The notes below the pieces were generated by a model. It did no database searches. It saw nothing but the letters and a program-made list of their open reading frames with translations, and was not told where the DNA came from. The translations under genes and the position numbers were made by a program. From Haematococcus lacustris (Eukaryota > Chlorophyta > Chlorophyceae > Chlamydomonadales > Haematococcaceae), in the NCBI GenBank assembly GCA_030144725.1, contig JASKMD010000021.1, positions 523,540-587,539 of the forward strand: 64,000 nucleotides of DNA, in the 5' to 3' direction. Below are positions 1 to 9,224 of this stretch, piece after piece. Position 1 is the first letter of the stretch, and each line of letters opens with the position of its first letter.

Positions 1-84
1 TGGGGCTGGGGCTGGGGCTGGGGCTGGGGCTGGGGCTGGGGCTGGGGCTGGGGCGGCAGCAGCAGCAGCAGCAGCAGCAGCAGC
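1..84. repeat. (GGGGCT)n hexamer run followed by (CAG)n
   Basis: The window opens inside a perfect GGGGCT hexamer array (1 to about 52) that passes into about ten CAG trinucleotides (55-84). It lies just downstream of the stop of the minus-strand gene that ends at 99. The array continues beyond the left edge, so its length is unknown. Confidence 0.95.
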
Positions 85-98
85 GCCGTGCTTGATCA

Positions 99-2588
99 TC
101 ATGGTGCATCACAATAAGAGTGAACAGCGCCAGTAAGTGCCCGAGCCCCCCGCCTCCCCAGGCCCCATCCCACCACATGCTTCCTCCCTGCCTGGACCCC
201 TATAAGCTGCTTGTCCTCAAGCCATGCCCAGACCCCTTCAACACATTCTGCCGCAAAGAGGCTGCATGGCTCAGCTGTGGGATCAATACCCCAGAGCACC
301 CACCCACAGAGCCGGCATGCGACTGCGGCCATCATCATCGCAGGCCCCCCACAGCACCCACCAGGGAGGCAGGCGGGGTTGCAGGCCCCGCTGTCCAGGG
401 TGTAGGCCTGGGCCGGGCTGTTGAGCAGGTGCATGGCGTAGCCTGTGCCCAGCATGAGGCGGGAGGAGGCGCGCACATGGGCCAGCGTGTCCTGCTTCAA
501 ATCCTGCGGCCACCAGGGTGGGACATGGCCCAGGGTCATGGTGGCGCAGGGGACACCAAAACAGTGCCATGGGGCATAGGGGGCCCACAGGGGATGCAGT
601 GAGGTGAACACATGGGTGATGACGACCCCACTGGCCCACTGCCCAGCGCCTGACTAGGCGATGCAACCTTGCTTGGCACAAGGGCAGCCTTGCTGATGGT
701 GTACCTGACTAAGCTAAACAGGAGGTTTATTAAACACGGCACAAGGCTGATGGTGGGTTTGGTGGTGACCTGTGCCTGGGTTAGGGTGGACAAGGTGACA
801 GTGGTGAGATGCGAGTGAGGCCCGGCGGGTGGGGTATAGGTGGAGGGCATGGCAGGGTTGGTGACCGCTGCTTGTGTGGCTGCCAGGTCATTACCTGAAC
901 AAAGCCATAGAAGCGGGGCAGCGGCAGGACCACCAGGTTTTTGGGGTCTCTGCAGGGGTGAAGGGGTGCCGTGGTGAAGCGGGGGTGAAGAGGGTGGGGG
1001 CTGGGGGGTAGCAAGCAGGGCGAGGAGGGTGGAACGGGGGTGAAAGGGGTATGAGAGGAGATAGAAGGGGGTGGAAGTGGGTGAAAGGAGACCAGAAAGC
1101 GTGTTAAAGGCGGTGGAAGCCAGGGGTTCAAGCTGGAGGGTGGAGCGGGTTGACAAAGAGGAAGGAGGAGGAGGGAAGGAGGGGAGCTGGTAATCAGAGG
1201 GAATCAAAAAGGGGGTAAAAAAGGCCAGTCGGGATGGCAGTATTGCACCCGCAACCACACTCACAGCCCAAAGAAGGTCCATGCCTTGAGCTCCCCCACC
1301 AGGAACTGCTCCTGCTCCTGGTCCACGGCCACCACCACCCTGAGGTTGCGCAGGGCAGCCGCCCCGTAGCCCAGGTCCATGCTGACAGAGGCGTGCAGCA
1401 GGTGGCGCCCCAACACGCTCAACCGCTCCAGACGGTGTCCACTAGGCACCTGGGGAGTAGCCAGGGAGGGGGGCAAGGCTGGCGGCAGGCTGGCGGGCAA
1501 GACAGGGGTAAATGAAGGGTTAGGGTCAAAGCAGGCGAGCAGGTGGGAGGGCAGGCAGGTGGGAGTGGAGGCAAGCAAGGTGGCAGGTGGCTTTTGAGGG
1601 GCAAGTAAGCTGGCCAACACCTGGCATCTCTGCCACAGGTGTGCAGTACAGTGATCCTTATGCTCTACGTATCTGGTGGAGGGCAAGGGGGACAGCAGGG
1701 AAGCAGGCAGGCAACTGAAGCCAAGGCTTGTAGCAGATAGCACAAACAAGTAGAGGGTGCCCATTGGGGTTGCAGGGGCGCGTATGGCTGCAGAGGGGAG
1801 AGCGAGGTGGTGCTCAAGGTAGGGGCAAAAGCAGCAAGGTGGGGTGAGGTGGGAGGGCATGTGAGGTGACGGGTTCGAGTCCTTGCCCCGCACCTTGTGT
1901 GGCGCCAGGGCCTTGATGGCCTGCCAAAGGTCCGTGGACAGCAAAGATGTGATCTGCTTAGACCAAGTCAAGGCAGCGAGGAGGCAGGCAGTGAGGTGAT
2001 CTGAATAACCCAAGTCCGCCCTCCCACCTGCCCTTCCACCTGCCCTCCCACCTGCCCTCCCACCTGCCCTCCCACCTGCCCTTCCACCTGCCCTCCCACC
2101 TGCCCTCGCACCTCGGGCTGCTGCCATGTGACCTTACCTCAGTGGGGCTGTCCCCGCCCTCCACCAGCCGGCCATCATCAATGAACAGCAGCGCCACCTG
2201 GCCTTGGTTCAGGGCGGCGTCCACTGCGCTGGCATACACTGCAAGCGGGCAGCAGTGGGGCGGCAGTGCCTGAGTCAGTGCTGGAAGCCGTGCCAGCAGC
2301 GGTGCCAGTAGTGGGTTGGATGCAGGCAGTGACAGGGCTGGCGCCAGTGGCAGTATCAGGGCTACACCTGGTGACCGTGCCGGTGCTTGTGTTTGAGGCG
2401 GTGAGATGGAGGTGGTGGTGCTGATAGCAATGAGGCTGGAGCTGGAGGCTGTGCTGCTGCTGCTGCTGCTGACTGTACAGCCTGCAGGGAGGCTCACCTG
2501 AGGCTGAGGTGGCAGTGGCATCCAGCACCTGGGCAGGGCCCCAGCGCTGGCTCTCCACCCAGCGAGCGTTAGAGCGGTTGGTGTACAC
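99..2588 (-). CDS. Unrecognised multi-exon protein, 5' end missing
   Basis: Seven exons can be chained on the minus strand with compatible phases and good splice sites: 2498-2588, 2138-2238, 1894-1953, 1265-1449, 895-949, 362-638 and 99-274. Together they give 314 residues ending at the stop at 99. The donors include GTGAGC, GTAAGG, GTGCGG, GTGAGT and GTAATG. The product is globular rather than low-complexity, with blocks such as VALLFIDDGRLVEGG, LGYGAAALRNLRVVVAVDQE, LVVLPLPRFYGFVQ and VVITHVFTSLHPLWAPYAPW. I do not recognise the family. The first listed exon starts at a splice acceptor, so at least one upstream exon is missing, and the stretch 2590-2900 that should hold it is minisatellite. 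The last exon boundary is the least certain. Introns carry short minisatellites, for example the 12-bp CCCTCCCACCTG-type units at about 2018-2113. Confidence 0.7.
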
Positions 2589-2594
2589 CTGGTG

Positions 2595-2815
2595 GGGGGC
2601 CCAAGCCAGGGCTGGGTCAGGCTAGGGTCGGGGTCAGGCCAGAGTCAGGCCAGGGCTAGATCAGGCCAGGGCTGTGTCAGGGTCAAGGCAGGGTCAGGAT
2701 CAGGCCAGGGCTGGGTCAGGGTCAAGGCAGGGTCAGGATCAGGCCAGGGCTGGATTGAGGCTGGGCCAGGGTCAGGCAAGGGCTGTTATGAGGCAGGGTC
2801 AGCGTAGGGGTCAGG
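2595..2815. repeat. GGTCAGG/CCAGGGCTGG minisatellite
   Basis: Imperfect tandem units built from GGGTCAGG, GGCCAGGGCT and AAGGCAGGGTCAGGATCA fill the 200 bp upstream of the first recognisable exon of the 99-2588 gene. Two adjacent units of about 55 bp are nearly identical. No convincing coding sequence is seen in it. Confidence 0.85.
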
Positions 2816-2903
2816 GGAGAGTTGGACCTTGGAGCCCGGGGCTGGGTGATGGAGGGCAGGGTAAGCTGGGTAGTGGGGAGGCAGGGCGGGGCAGTGACAG
2901 ATA

Positions 2904-4442
2904 TACACAGATAAATGCCTAAGTTGAGCCACTTTGTTCCAGAAAACAGTGTAGTCTCACAACGGGTTGGCTGCTCGGCAAGCAACTCATACCCACGTGT
3001 AGAGCTTTGAGTCTACTACCCGTCAGTGCCCATGTTGTTTCACGAGTCAAAGTGGTTGGGCAGCTGCAGCCCGGAAAGTGGAGCCCACCCGAAAATATGG
3101 GTTTTCAAACTAAAGTAACCTAAGTTGAGTCAGCCCCTTCACAGCCAACTCTCACAGACACTTGCTACCCCCACTTCAGGCATGTCATTACTATGGAGTT
3201 GAGGCCCTGATGGCACCAAAAATTCACATAAAAGCTGTGTTGTGAGTCGAAAGTGAAAGCATCACGATGTGCCCCCCCCCCTACACGCGAGCCCCTCCGC
3301 CATACTTCGCTGCCCTCATGGAAACCTGCTCTTCCAGCTCCTGCCTGTTGTAGAACTGGTCCACTGCCCGGAAATACAACGGAGGTTGCTCCTCCATTGA
3401 GCAACTAACAGCTGCATCCATCATATCGTTGGTCACATTTAGGCAATTCCATGGTGCTAGAGTCGCCATGCTCTTGCCAGCTTGGATGGAGGCTTTGGCA
3501 GCTGCCAGCAGCTGCTCCTTGTTGGGGGGTTATAGGCCCGTCTTGGCAAACGCACGCTTCAATGGCTTCGTTTAGTATGGTTTTATTTCAATATTAATTC
3601 ATATTAATAAATTCATTATTATTCCAATGGCTTCATTTGCTGCTCGGGCTTGCATTAGGGAAGAAGTGTGGCAGGCCCTTGCTCACACGGACCTCGCAGG
3701 CCCACTGCACTGCTCCAAGGAGGTCCAATCTGGTCACCCCCCTACCCTGCGCTTGGGCCCCCTTGACAATGCTGACCAGCTGCATCTCCTCTGCCTCAGT
3801 CAAAGCTGTCGGTCTCCCCTTGTAGCAACCCTACCCCCCATGTTGATAAAGTCGCTGAGGGTGGAGCGGGGGACGCCATGCTGTTTAGCCACAGCACGCA
3901 CAGAAGGGCGCGCAGCCCCCCTCTTGTACTTGAAGAGGGCCCGAGCGGCGGCTGCAAGCATGCTAGCCCTGTGGCGTGCCCCGTTAGAAGCTTTGCTGGA
4001 CCTCCTAGCGCGTGTGGCAGAAGCGGTGATTATCTGAGCAAGGGCCGGGGCCTGAGCTCTGCAAGTAGAAAAGCCATTTTTGCTACATGCAAAAATTTCC
4101 GCCCAACATGGCAAGCGCTACCGCCGGACAGCCGCACATTTGACACAGCGCACCGACTGCACCATCTTTGTTACCCACCAAGGTATCTAGGAGCGTTGAG
4201 GAAGCTTCCCGAAACGCTCCTGGTAGTCGCGGCCGGGACTTAACTCCGGATGAGGTATGAAAACCGGCGGTCCCGGCAGTGTTGAGATCTCTCCTCCCAC
4301 AACGCGCAAACATGACGCGGCCCGACAACCACCCTAGTAACCACTTAAGAACGCGATGCGCGGAAAAAAAACGGGGGCTTTCGGTAAAGAATCAAGAGAA
4401 CACGAGAAACGGGGTGGCTCAACTTAGGCATTTATCTGTGTA
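2904..4442 (-). mobile_element. Tc1/mariner-pogo-like DNA transposon with perfect terminal inverted repeats
   Basis: A 29-bp sequence at 2904-2932 recurs as an exact reverse complement at 4414-4442. Each end starts with TA, so the natural reading is a TA target duplication next to 27-bp terminal inverted repeats beginning CACAGATAAATGCC. The interior (1.54 kb) carries a broken minus-strand transposase with a psq-type helix-turn-helix. TA duplication, length and domain type together fit the pogo/Tigger branch of Tc1/mariner. A third partial copy of the terminal motif (CCTAAGTTGAGTCAG) lies internally near 3119. The element sits between two minus-strand genes, about 60 bp from the stop of one. 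Confidence 0.85.
3281..4114 (-). pseudogene. Broken pogo/Tigger-like transposase
   Basis: A reading frame entering at 4114 encodes a basic N-terminus and then a clear psq/CENP-B-type helix-turn-helix, with the block SVRAVAKQHGVPRSTLSDFI. Near 3830, a G-rich spot, the frame is lost. The continuation, KGRPTALTEAEEMQLVSIVK, is the usual second DNA-binding segment of this family but lies in another frame. Farther on, a separate open stretch (3281-3469) encodes MATLAPWNCLNVTNDMMDAA and may be the remnant of the C-terminal region. No DDE catalytic core could be assembled, and an AT-rich gap at about 3560-3630 interrupts the order. I call it a frameshifted, internally deleted transposase, unlikely to be active alone. 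Confidence 0.75.
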
Positions 4443-4504
4443 GGCTGGTGAAGGGAGTGAGAAATGAAGGGGTGTGGGTCATGCAGGTGCCTAAGTCATG
4501 CGTC

Positions 4505-7176
4505 TCAGCTGCTACCGCTGTGGAGGAGGTGCACATGTTCATGCCAAATGCACACATCTACTGCTGCTCTCCCTCCGCTCACTGATGGTGCGCATGCTGC
4601 CGCTGCTGCCGCTGCTCCCAATGCTGCCACTGCTGCCTCTGCTCCCACTGCTGGTAACTTGAGCCTCTCCCACCGCTCCTCCCAGCCATGCCTCACCTGC
4701 AGCACCTGCTCCGCCGCATGCCTGACCAGCGCCCACTTCTCCTGCACCGTGAGGTGTTTTGTGTCAGCCGCCGCCTGCAACACCTGCTGCAGGGTCTCCT
4801 CACCCACCCCTGCACGCAAGCCAGCACAGGGCCAGCCGCCTGCGACAAGCACTCCCTGACAAACAGGCCGTGGTAGACAGGGCCCTGGGTGGCAGTGCCT
4901 CCCGTGCCATCGCTCCTCGCTTCACACTTGACAGCATGTTGGAGGAGACCCTGAGGATGCAGGCCTGCCCCAGGCCTCACACCTACAGCCAAGCTAGGCT
5001 ACCTAGGCATGCCTGCAGTGCAACTGAGCGCCAGCACCAGCATGTCAGGCCAGCAGGCCAGCTGTCAGGCAGGCAGGGCGGTCCCTGCCACCCCTGAACG
5101 CAGTCAGCAACCCATCAGTGCCAAGCAGCCCACTCTCAAATGGCCATGGCAGACAAGGCACCATAGGCAGTAACCTCCACCAGCCAGCTGGCCAGGCTCA
5201 GCAGCCCACATTTTCAGCTGCAGCCCCAGCCCCCACACTTACAACCAAGCTAGACTACCAGCAGCATAGCAGGAGTGGGCCAGCAGCCAGCAGCCCAGGT
5301 GTCAGTGCAGTGATGGGCGCTGTGTGCCTGTCAGGCATGGAAAGGCAGGCTGGGAAGGGGTGGCCCAGTAGAGGCGGCCAGCTGAGGCCAGGGTTGCATC
5401 GAGGCCTGGATCAGGCAAGGGCTGCTACGAGGCAGCGGTAGGTGGGCCTGTGTGCCTGTGTGCCTGTAGGTGGGCCTGTGTGCATGGGGGCCTGTAGGCT
5501 GGGAAAGGGTGGCCCTGTAGAGGCGGCTACCCGGCCAGCTGTAGCAAGCTGTGGAGTTGGCTGTAGAGGCACCCCTTGGAAGATGGGCAAGCCCCTGCCT
5601 ATGAACTGGAGCCCAAGTGGGTCAATCACAGTGTACAGGCTGGCCGGGGACAGCAGACCCAGGCCTGGCGGCAAGGCCTGACCCACCCACTCACCCACCC
5701 ACCCTGCTGCACCACGCTGCTCAGTGTGCCCTGCAGGCCCGCAAACACGTCCAGGGTGGAGCCCAGGGACGTCTGCACCGCCACACCTAGCTCCTCCTAC
5801 ACACAACAGCAGCAGAGGGTAGAGGGGAGGGGCAGCAGCAGCAGCAGCAGCAGCAGTAGCAGCAGCAGGGGCCAAGCAGCAGGGTAGGGCAGCAGCTAAG
5901 CGACCCAGCAGCAGGCCACTTGGCAGCAGCAGGGACACAGAGCAAGGCGGGCAGCAGCAATTGCAGCAGCAGCGAATGGGTAGGACACATAGCAGACCAT
6001 GAGACACATCCCAGTGCAGCTGAGGGGAGTTGCTGCTGCTCCCCACACACCCCTGCACGTGCCTGGCCTCCCCTGGTCCCCCTTGCCACCTTTGCTGGTA
6101 CCTGGCCATCCCTGGCTGTCCCTGCGCCCCCTGCTGCCTCTGTGCCTCCGCACACCAACCTGAGACAAGGGCTCATACACCTTTTCCTGGCCTAGGCGTT
6201 TGGTCACACTCGCCATCACAGCGCTGCGGCTGGCCTGCAGCTTGCTGGACCAGCTGGCTTTCACAGCGGCTGGAACCTCCGGCGCCCTGGGGGGCAGCAC
6301 TGGCACCTTGGGCAGGTGCATATCCGCTGGCACCCTGTGGCATAAGCACAGTGTGGGGCAGGTGGTGGCGGGCAGTGTGGGGCAGCTGGCGGCCTAACGG
6401 TTGTCATCTTAGTAGCCCTTCCTCACTGATTGAAAGACAGTCTGGCACATGAAGCCCGAGACTCATGCAAGAAGGAGACACTACTTGCATATGCGCTATG
6501 AGAGGGGTAGAGGCATGTGGTGTGGGACTGGTGTAGACCTGCCCAGTGGCACCAGACCTGCTGTCACCACAGTACCCACTTGCTGACGCCTCTGCTGATG
6601 AGGCTTGAGATTTTAGCTGCAAACTCTGCTTTTTTCTCTTCCAGCTTTTCTTCCGCTGTGGGCTGCTTGCTGTCAGGATGACTCACCAGCAACGAACCCA
6701 TCTGCAGCATCCAAGGTGCAGGAATTGGCTACCAGCTGATGCTCAGGACATCTGAAGAGGCTTCCCGGCAGCTGAACCAAACTGGACCGACAAGTTGCTG
6801 TTGCCCAACATGTCGCATGCAAAACTAGGCAATTCGCAGCACGCACCTCATCAGCCAGGCCCCTTGCAGGCTGCGCGGTGCTGGGTCTAACATTTCCCGG
6901 CAATCCGCGACGCTCAGCGGTGCTTGCAACTTTCGATTGATTTATATGTAGCCACGCATTGCTACCAGCCTTCTTGTCTGCCAAGCGCTGCGCTGCGGGG
7001 CTTAGCTCGCCTTTGCGCCTGCCAAAAGCTGACGCAGGCCGCGATTTTGCGGGTTTTGGTGCAGGTGCAGGATCAGCTTCTTGCGCAGGGGCCGTCGGTG
7101 GTTTGGGGGGCGGAGCGGGATATGGATTGAAAACGTCTTTAAAGCCATTCTCAGCTCGACTGGCCTCGTTGCCCAT
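4505..7176 (-). CDS. Unrecognised protein with a possible N-myristoylation start (MGNEASR)
   Basis: Exons at 6847-7176, 6580-6662, 6160-6334, 5703-5796 and 4505-4809 join in phase to about 328 residues. The start at 7176 gives MGNEASR, a plausible N-myristoylation signal (Gly2, Ser6). A Pro/Ala/Lys-rich linker follows (about residues 20-55), then helical segments such as EEKLEEKKAEFAAKISSLIS, VPAAVKASWSSKLQASRSAV, EELGVAVQTSLGSTLDVFAG and GEETLQQVLQAAADTKHLTV. All junctions use GT-AG sites, for example GTGCGT, GTGGGT and GTTGGT. A donor (GTGAGG) at 4696 offers an alternative 3' end, so the C-terminus is uncertain, and another exon could hide in the long intron 4810-5702. I do not recognise the family; the sequence would suit a membrane-tethered or flagellum-associated structural protein, but that is inference. 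Its first 18 codons and upstream region are duplicated at 8812-8945. Confidence 0.7.
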
Positions 7177-7265
7177 CGAAGCTTTATTGCTTCATTGCTA
7201 GCTCTACATGCTCTTAGCTACTTGCGAGGTACAATAATGCATGAGCAATGCATTTTGCATGGATT
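7128..7265. repeat. First copy of a duplicated gene 5' end and promoter segment
   Basis: This 138-bp segment recurs at 8812-8945 in the same orientation with about 90% identity. It contains the start codon and first 18 codons of the MGNEASR gene plus about 85 bp of its upstream region (GAGGTACAATAATGCATGAGC in both copies, split here only by point changes and a 10-bp indel). Confidence 0.9.
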
Positions 7266-7625
7266 GAAGACAGCTCTGCCATACAACTACCTGTATGACA
7301 GTAGATATATCTGAATGGATATATCAACCATGCTGTATCCCTATCCCCTGTGGAGCCCCTACACTTCTCCACAGCAGTGAGAGACCGGTGTGTGTCCCTA
7401 ACCTAGGAGTCGGGACTGTGTCCCCAACCTATTCGCTAGAGCCCTACCCTATGCACACTCTAGCGCACACACATCCCCTTTGTAAGGGGCAATAGTATTG
7501 TTTGTTTGTTTGGCTCATGGCATGATACACATGTCACTATCGCTGCCGCTGGTGCCGCCGCTGCCACTTCCGCAGCAGGCCCCTTGTCGCGCACTTGCAC
7601 CCACTCCTGGCCTGGCCTGCCTGGG

Positions 7626-8800
7626 TTAGGCATGGCTGGGCGGCCCAGCCAGCTGCTGAGCTCGCGAGGGCGGCCCGGCCCGGCTGCAATGCGGGCGGAT
7701 GTTCAGCGCGGCTGACACGTCTCGGTCGTAGAACCTGCGCTTGATGACATTGCTTGTAGAGCACATCAAGCCCCGGATCCGGGACCGCTTCGCCATGCTG
7801 CGCACCGGGTACAGCCACCTGCAAGGCAACATATGTCCACGCTCACTTGTCACGAGCCTTCCTTGCCAAACCAAGTGTCAGGCTGATGTGTGCGATATCA
7901 TTCTACAGCTATGTAATGACTCCACTCCTACAATGCAAATGCACCTGAGGTCTCTCACCGGAAGGACTCTGCCTGGCCCTGCACCACGTTGGTGCGGGCA
8001 GAGCTGACCCGGCTGGTACGAAACTCATGCACCAGCACCACACGCCCAGGGAACTGCTTGCATGCCTCCCGTTGCATCTGCTTGACAGGCACGCCCTTGC
8101 TGCCAATGCTGCCACTGCCACTGAAGCCTGCTGCCCCATAGGCCAGGGCCAGGGGGCGACCTGTGGCAGCCGAGTTGCAGCGTACCCTGGCACCCTTGAC
8201 AGTCTGCAGCCAAGGCACACAAGGAGAGACACATTGTGAGCTCAGGTCAAGCAGGCAAAGACAAGCACTGAGAGCACACATACTGGCACTCAACGTCGGG
8301 TACGGCCTACTCACCTCAGCCCAGAACTTGGCCACCGTGCGCTGCTTGCCTCCGTACAGCCGGAACCTGGCGTTGGACCAGCGCCGCTTGGACAGCTCGG
8401 CCCACATGGCCGGCCAGGTCGACAGCGTCGTGGCAGCGTACTCGCGGTACCGCTGCAGCGAGGCGGTGTAGTTGGTGACTTGCGACAGCTCATCGTGCTG
8501 AGGCTTGATGCCGGCCATCCAGACCTTGGACACCTTGGCGTGCTCCGTGATGCCGCTCTGCCGGTAGTACTGCCCCGCAGTCAGGCTGCGCTGCCACACG
8601 GACTTCACAGCGCCGGAGGGGTACCGCTCCTCGTGGGCCACTGTCGCCATGTTGGTCTTGCCGGGGTCGCAGCCCAGCCAGTCCGCGTGCACCCATGCTG
8701 GTATCCCATGCCGTCCCATGCCATCCCATGCAGGAAGACGAGCTGTGGGACAACCCAAGCTATCTGTAGCACGTGGGTGATGGGCTGGCTGTGGGCCTCT
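7626..8800 (-). pseudogene. 5'-truncated Fanzor/TnpB-like RuvC nuclease gene
   Basis: Three exons (about 8800-8315, 8203-7959 and 7818-7626) join in phase through GTGAGT and GTGAGA donors. The product shows the three RuvC signatures of the TnpB/Fanzor family: WLGCDPGKTN (RuvC-I Asp), VVLVHEFRTSRVSS (the Glu-containing block before the zinc ribbon) and KRRFYDRDVSAALNI (RuvC-III Asp). Between I and II is the expected helical insert with KVSKVWMAGIKPQHDELSQ. Fanzors are eukaryotic homologues of the RNA-guided transposon nuclease TnpB. The N-terminal half (recognition and wedge regions) is absent, because the homology stops near 8800 and runs into the duplicated MGNEASR segment; no ATG precedes it in frame. 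The zinc-ribbon cysteines are mostly missing. The exon structure is intact, so this is a truncated copy rather than a frameshifted one. Confidence 0.75.
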
Positions 8801-8811
8801 CAGGATTGAAG

Positions 8812-8945
8812 ACATCTTTAAAACCATTTTCAGCTCGACTGGCCTCGTTGCCCATCGAAGCTCTATTGCTTCATTGCTAGCTCTAAATGACTTGCGAGGT
8901 ACAATAATGCATGAGCACTGCAATTTGCACGATTGCATCGTTTGC
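8812..8945. repeat. Second copy of the duplicated gene 5' end
   Basis: Read on the minus strand from 8855 it begins MGNEASRAENGFKDVFNP, exactly as the gene at 7176, then diverges and stops. It lies immediately upstream (transcription-wise) of the Fanzor-like fragment ending near 8800 and about 280 bp upstream of the malate dehydrogenase start on the other strand. Confidence 0.9.
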
Positions 8946-9224
8946 ATCGACGAGACCAACAACGCCCAGTCCCAGCTTGAGGCCTAGCTCCAGCCCCAGC
9001 CCCAACTGTAGCTCCAGCCTAAAAGTAAAGTCGGTGCATTGAAGTTATGGCGAATGGATGCCATCACGTTATTTGGCGGGTTATACACCTGAACAAGCGT
9101 TTAGAACATACTTTAAGCAGCACTGGCGTCCACATGAACTGTCATGACAACATCATGTGTACCATGCTCATGCGCTCCCACTACTTCGTCCCTGGTCTCG
9201 CCATTCGCGGATCATTCAGCAAGA

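Noticed and set aside
1..52. Telomeric repeat at the left edge
   Set aside because: The unit is GGGGCT, not the TTTTAGGG or TTTAGGG expected for green algae, and a gene ends right beside it.
8800..8962. Start of the Fanzor-like frame at 8962
   Set aside because: That frame begins at TTG inside the duplicated MGNEASR segment and reads it in the wrong frame; nuclease homology begins only near 8800.
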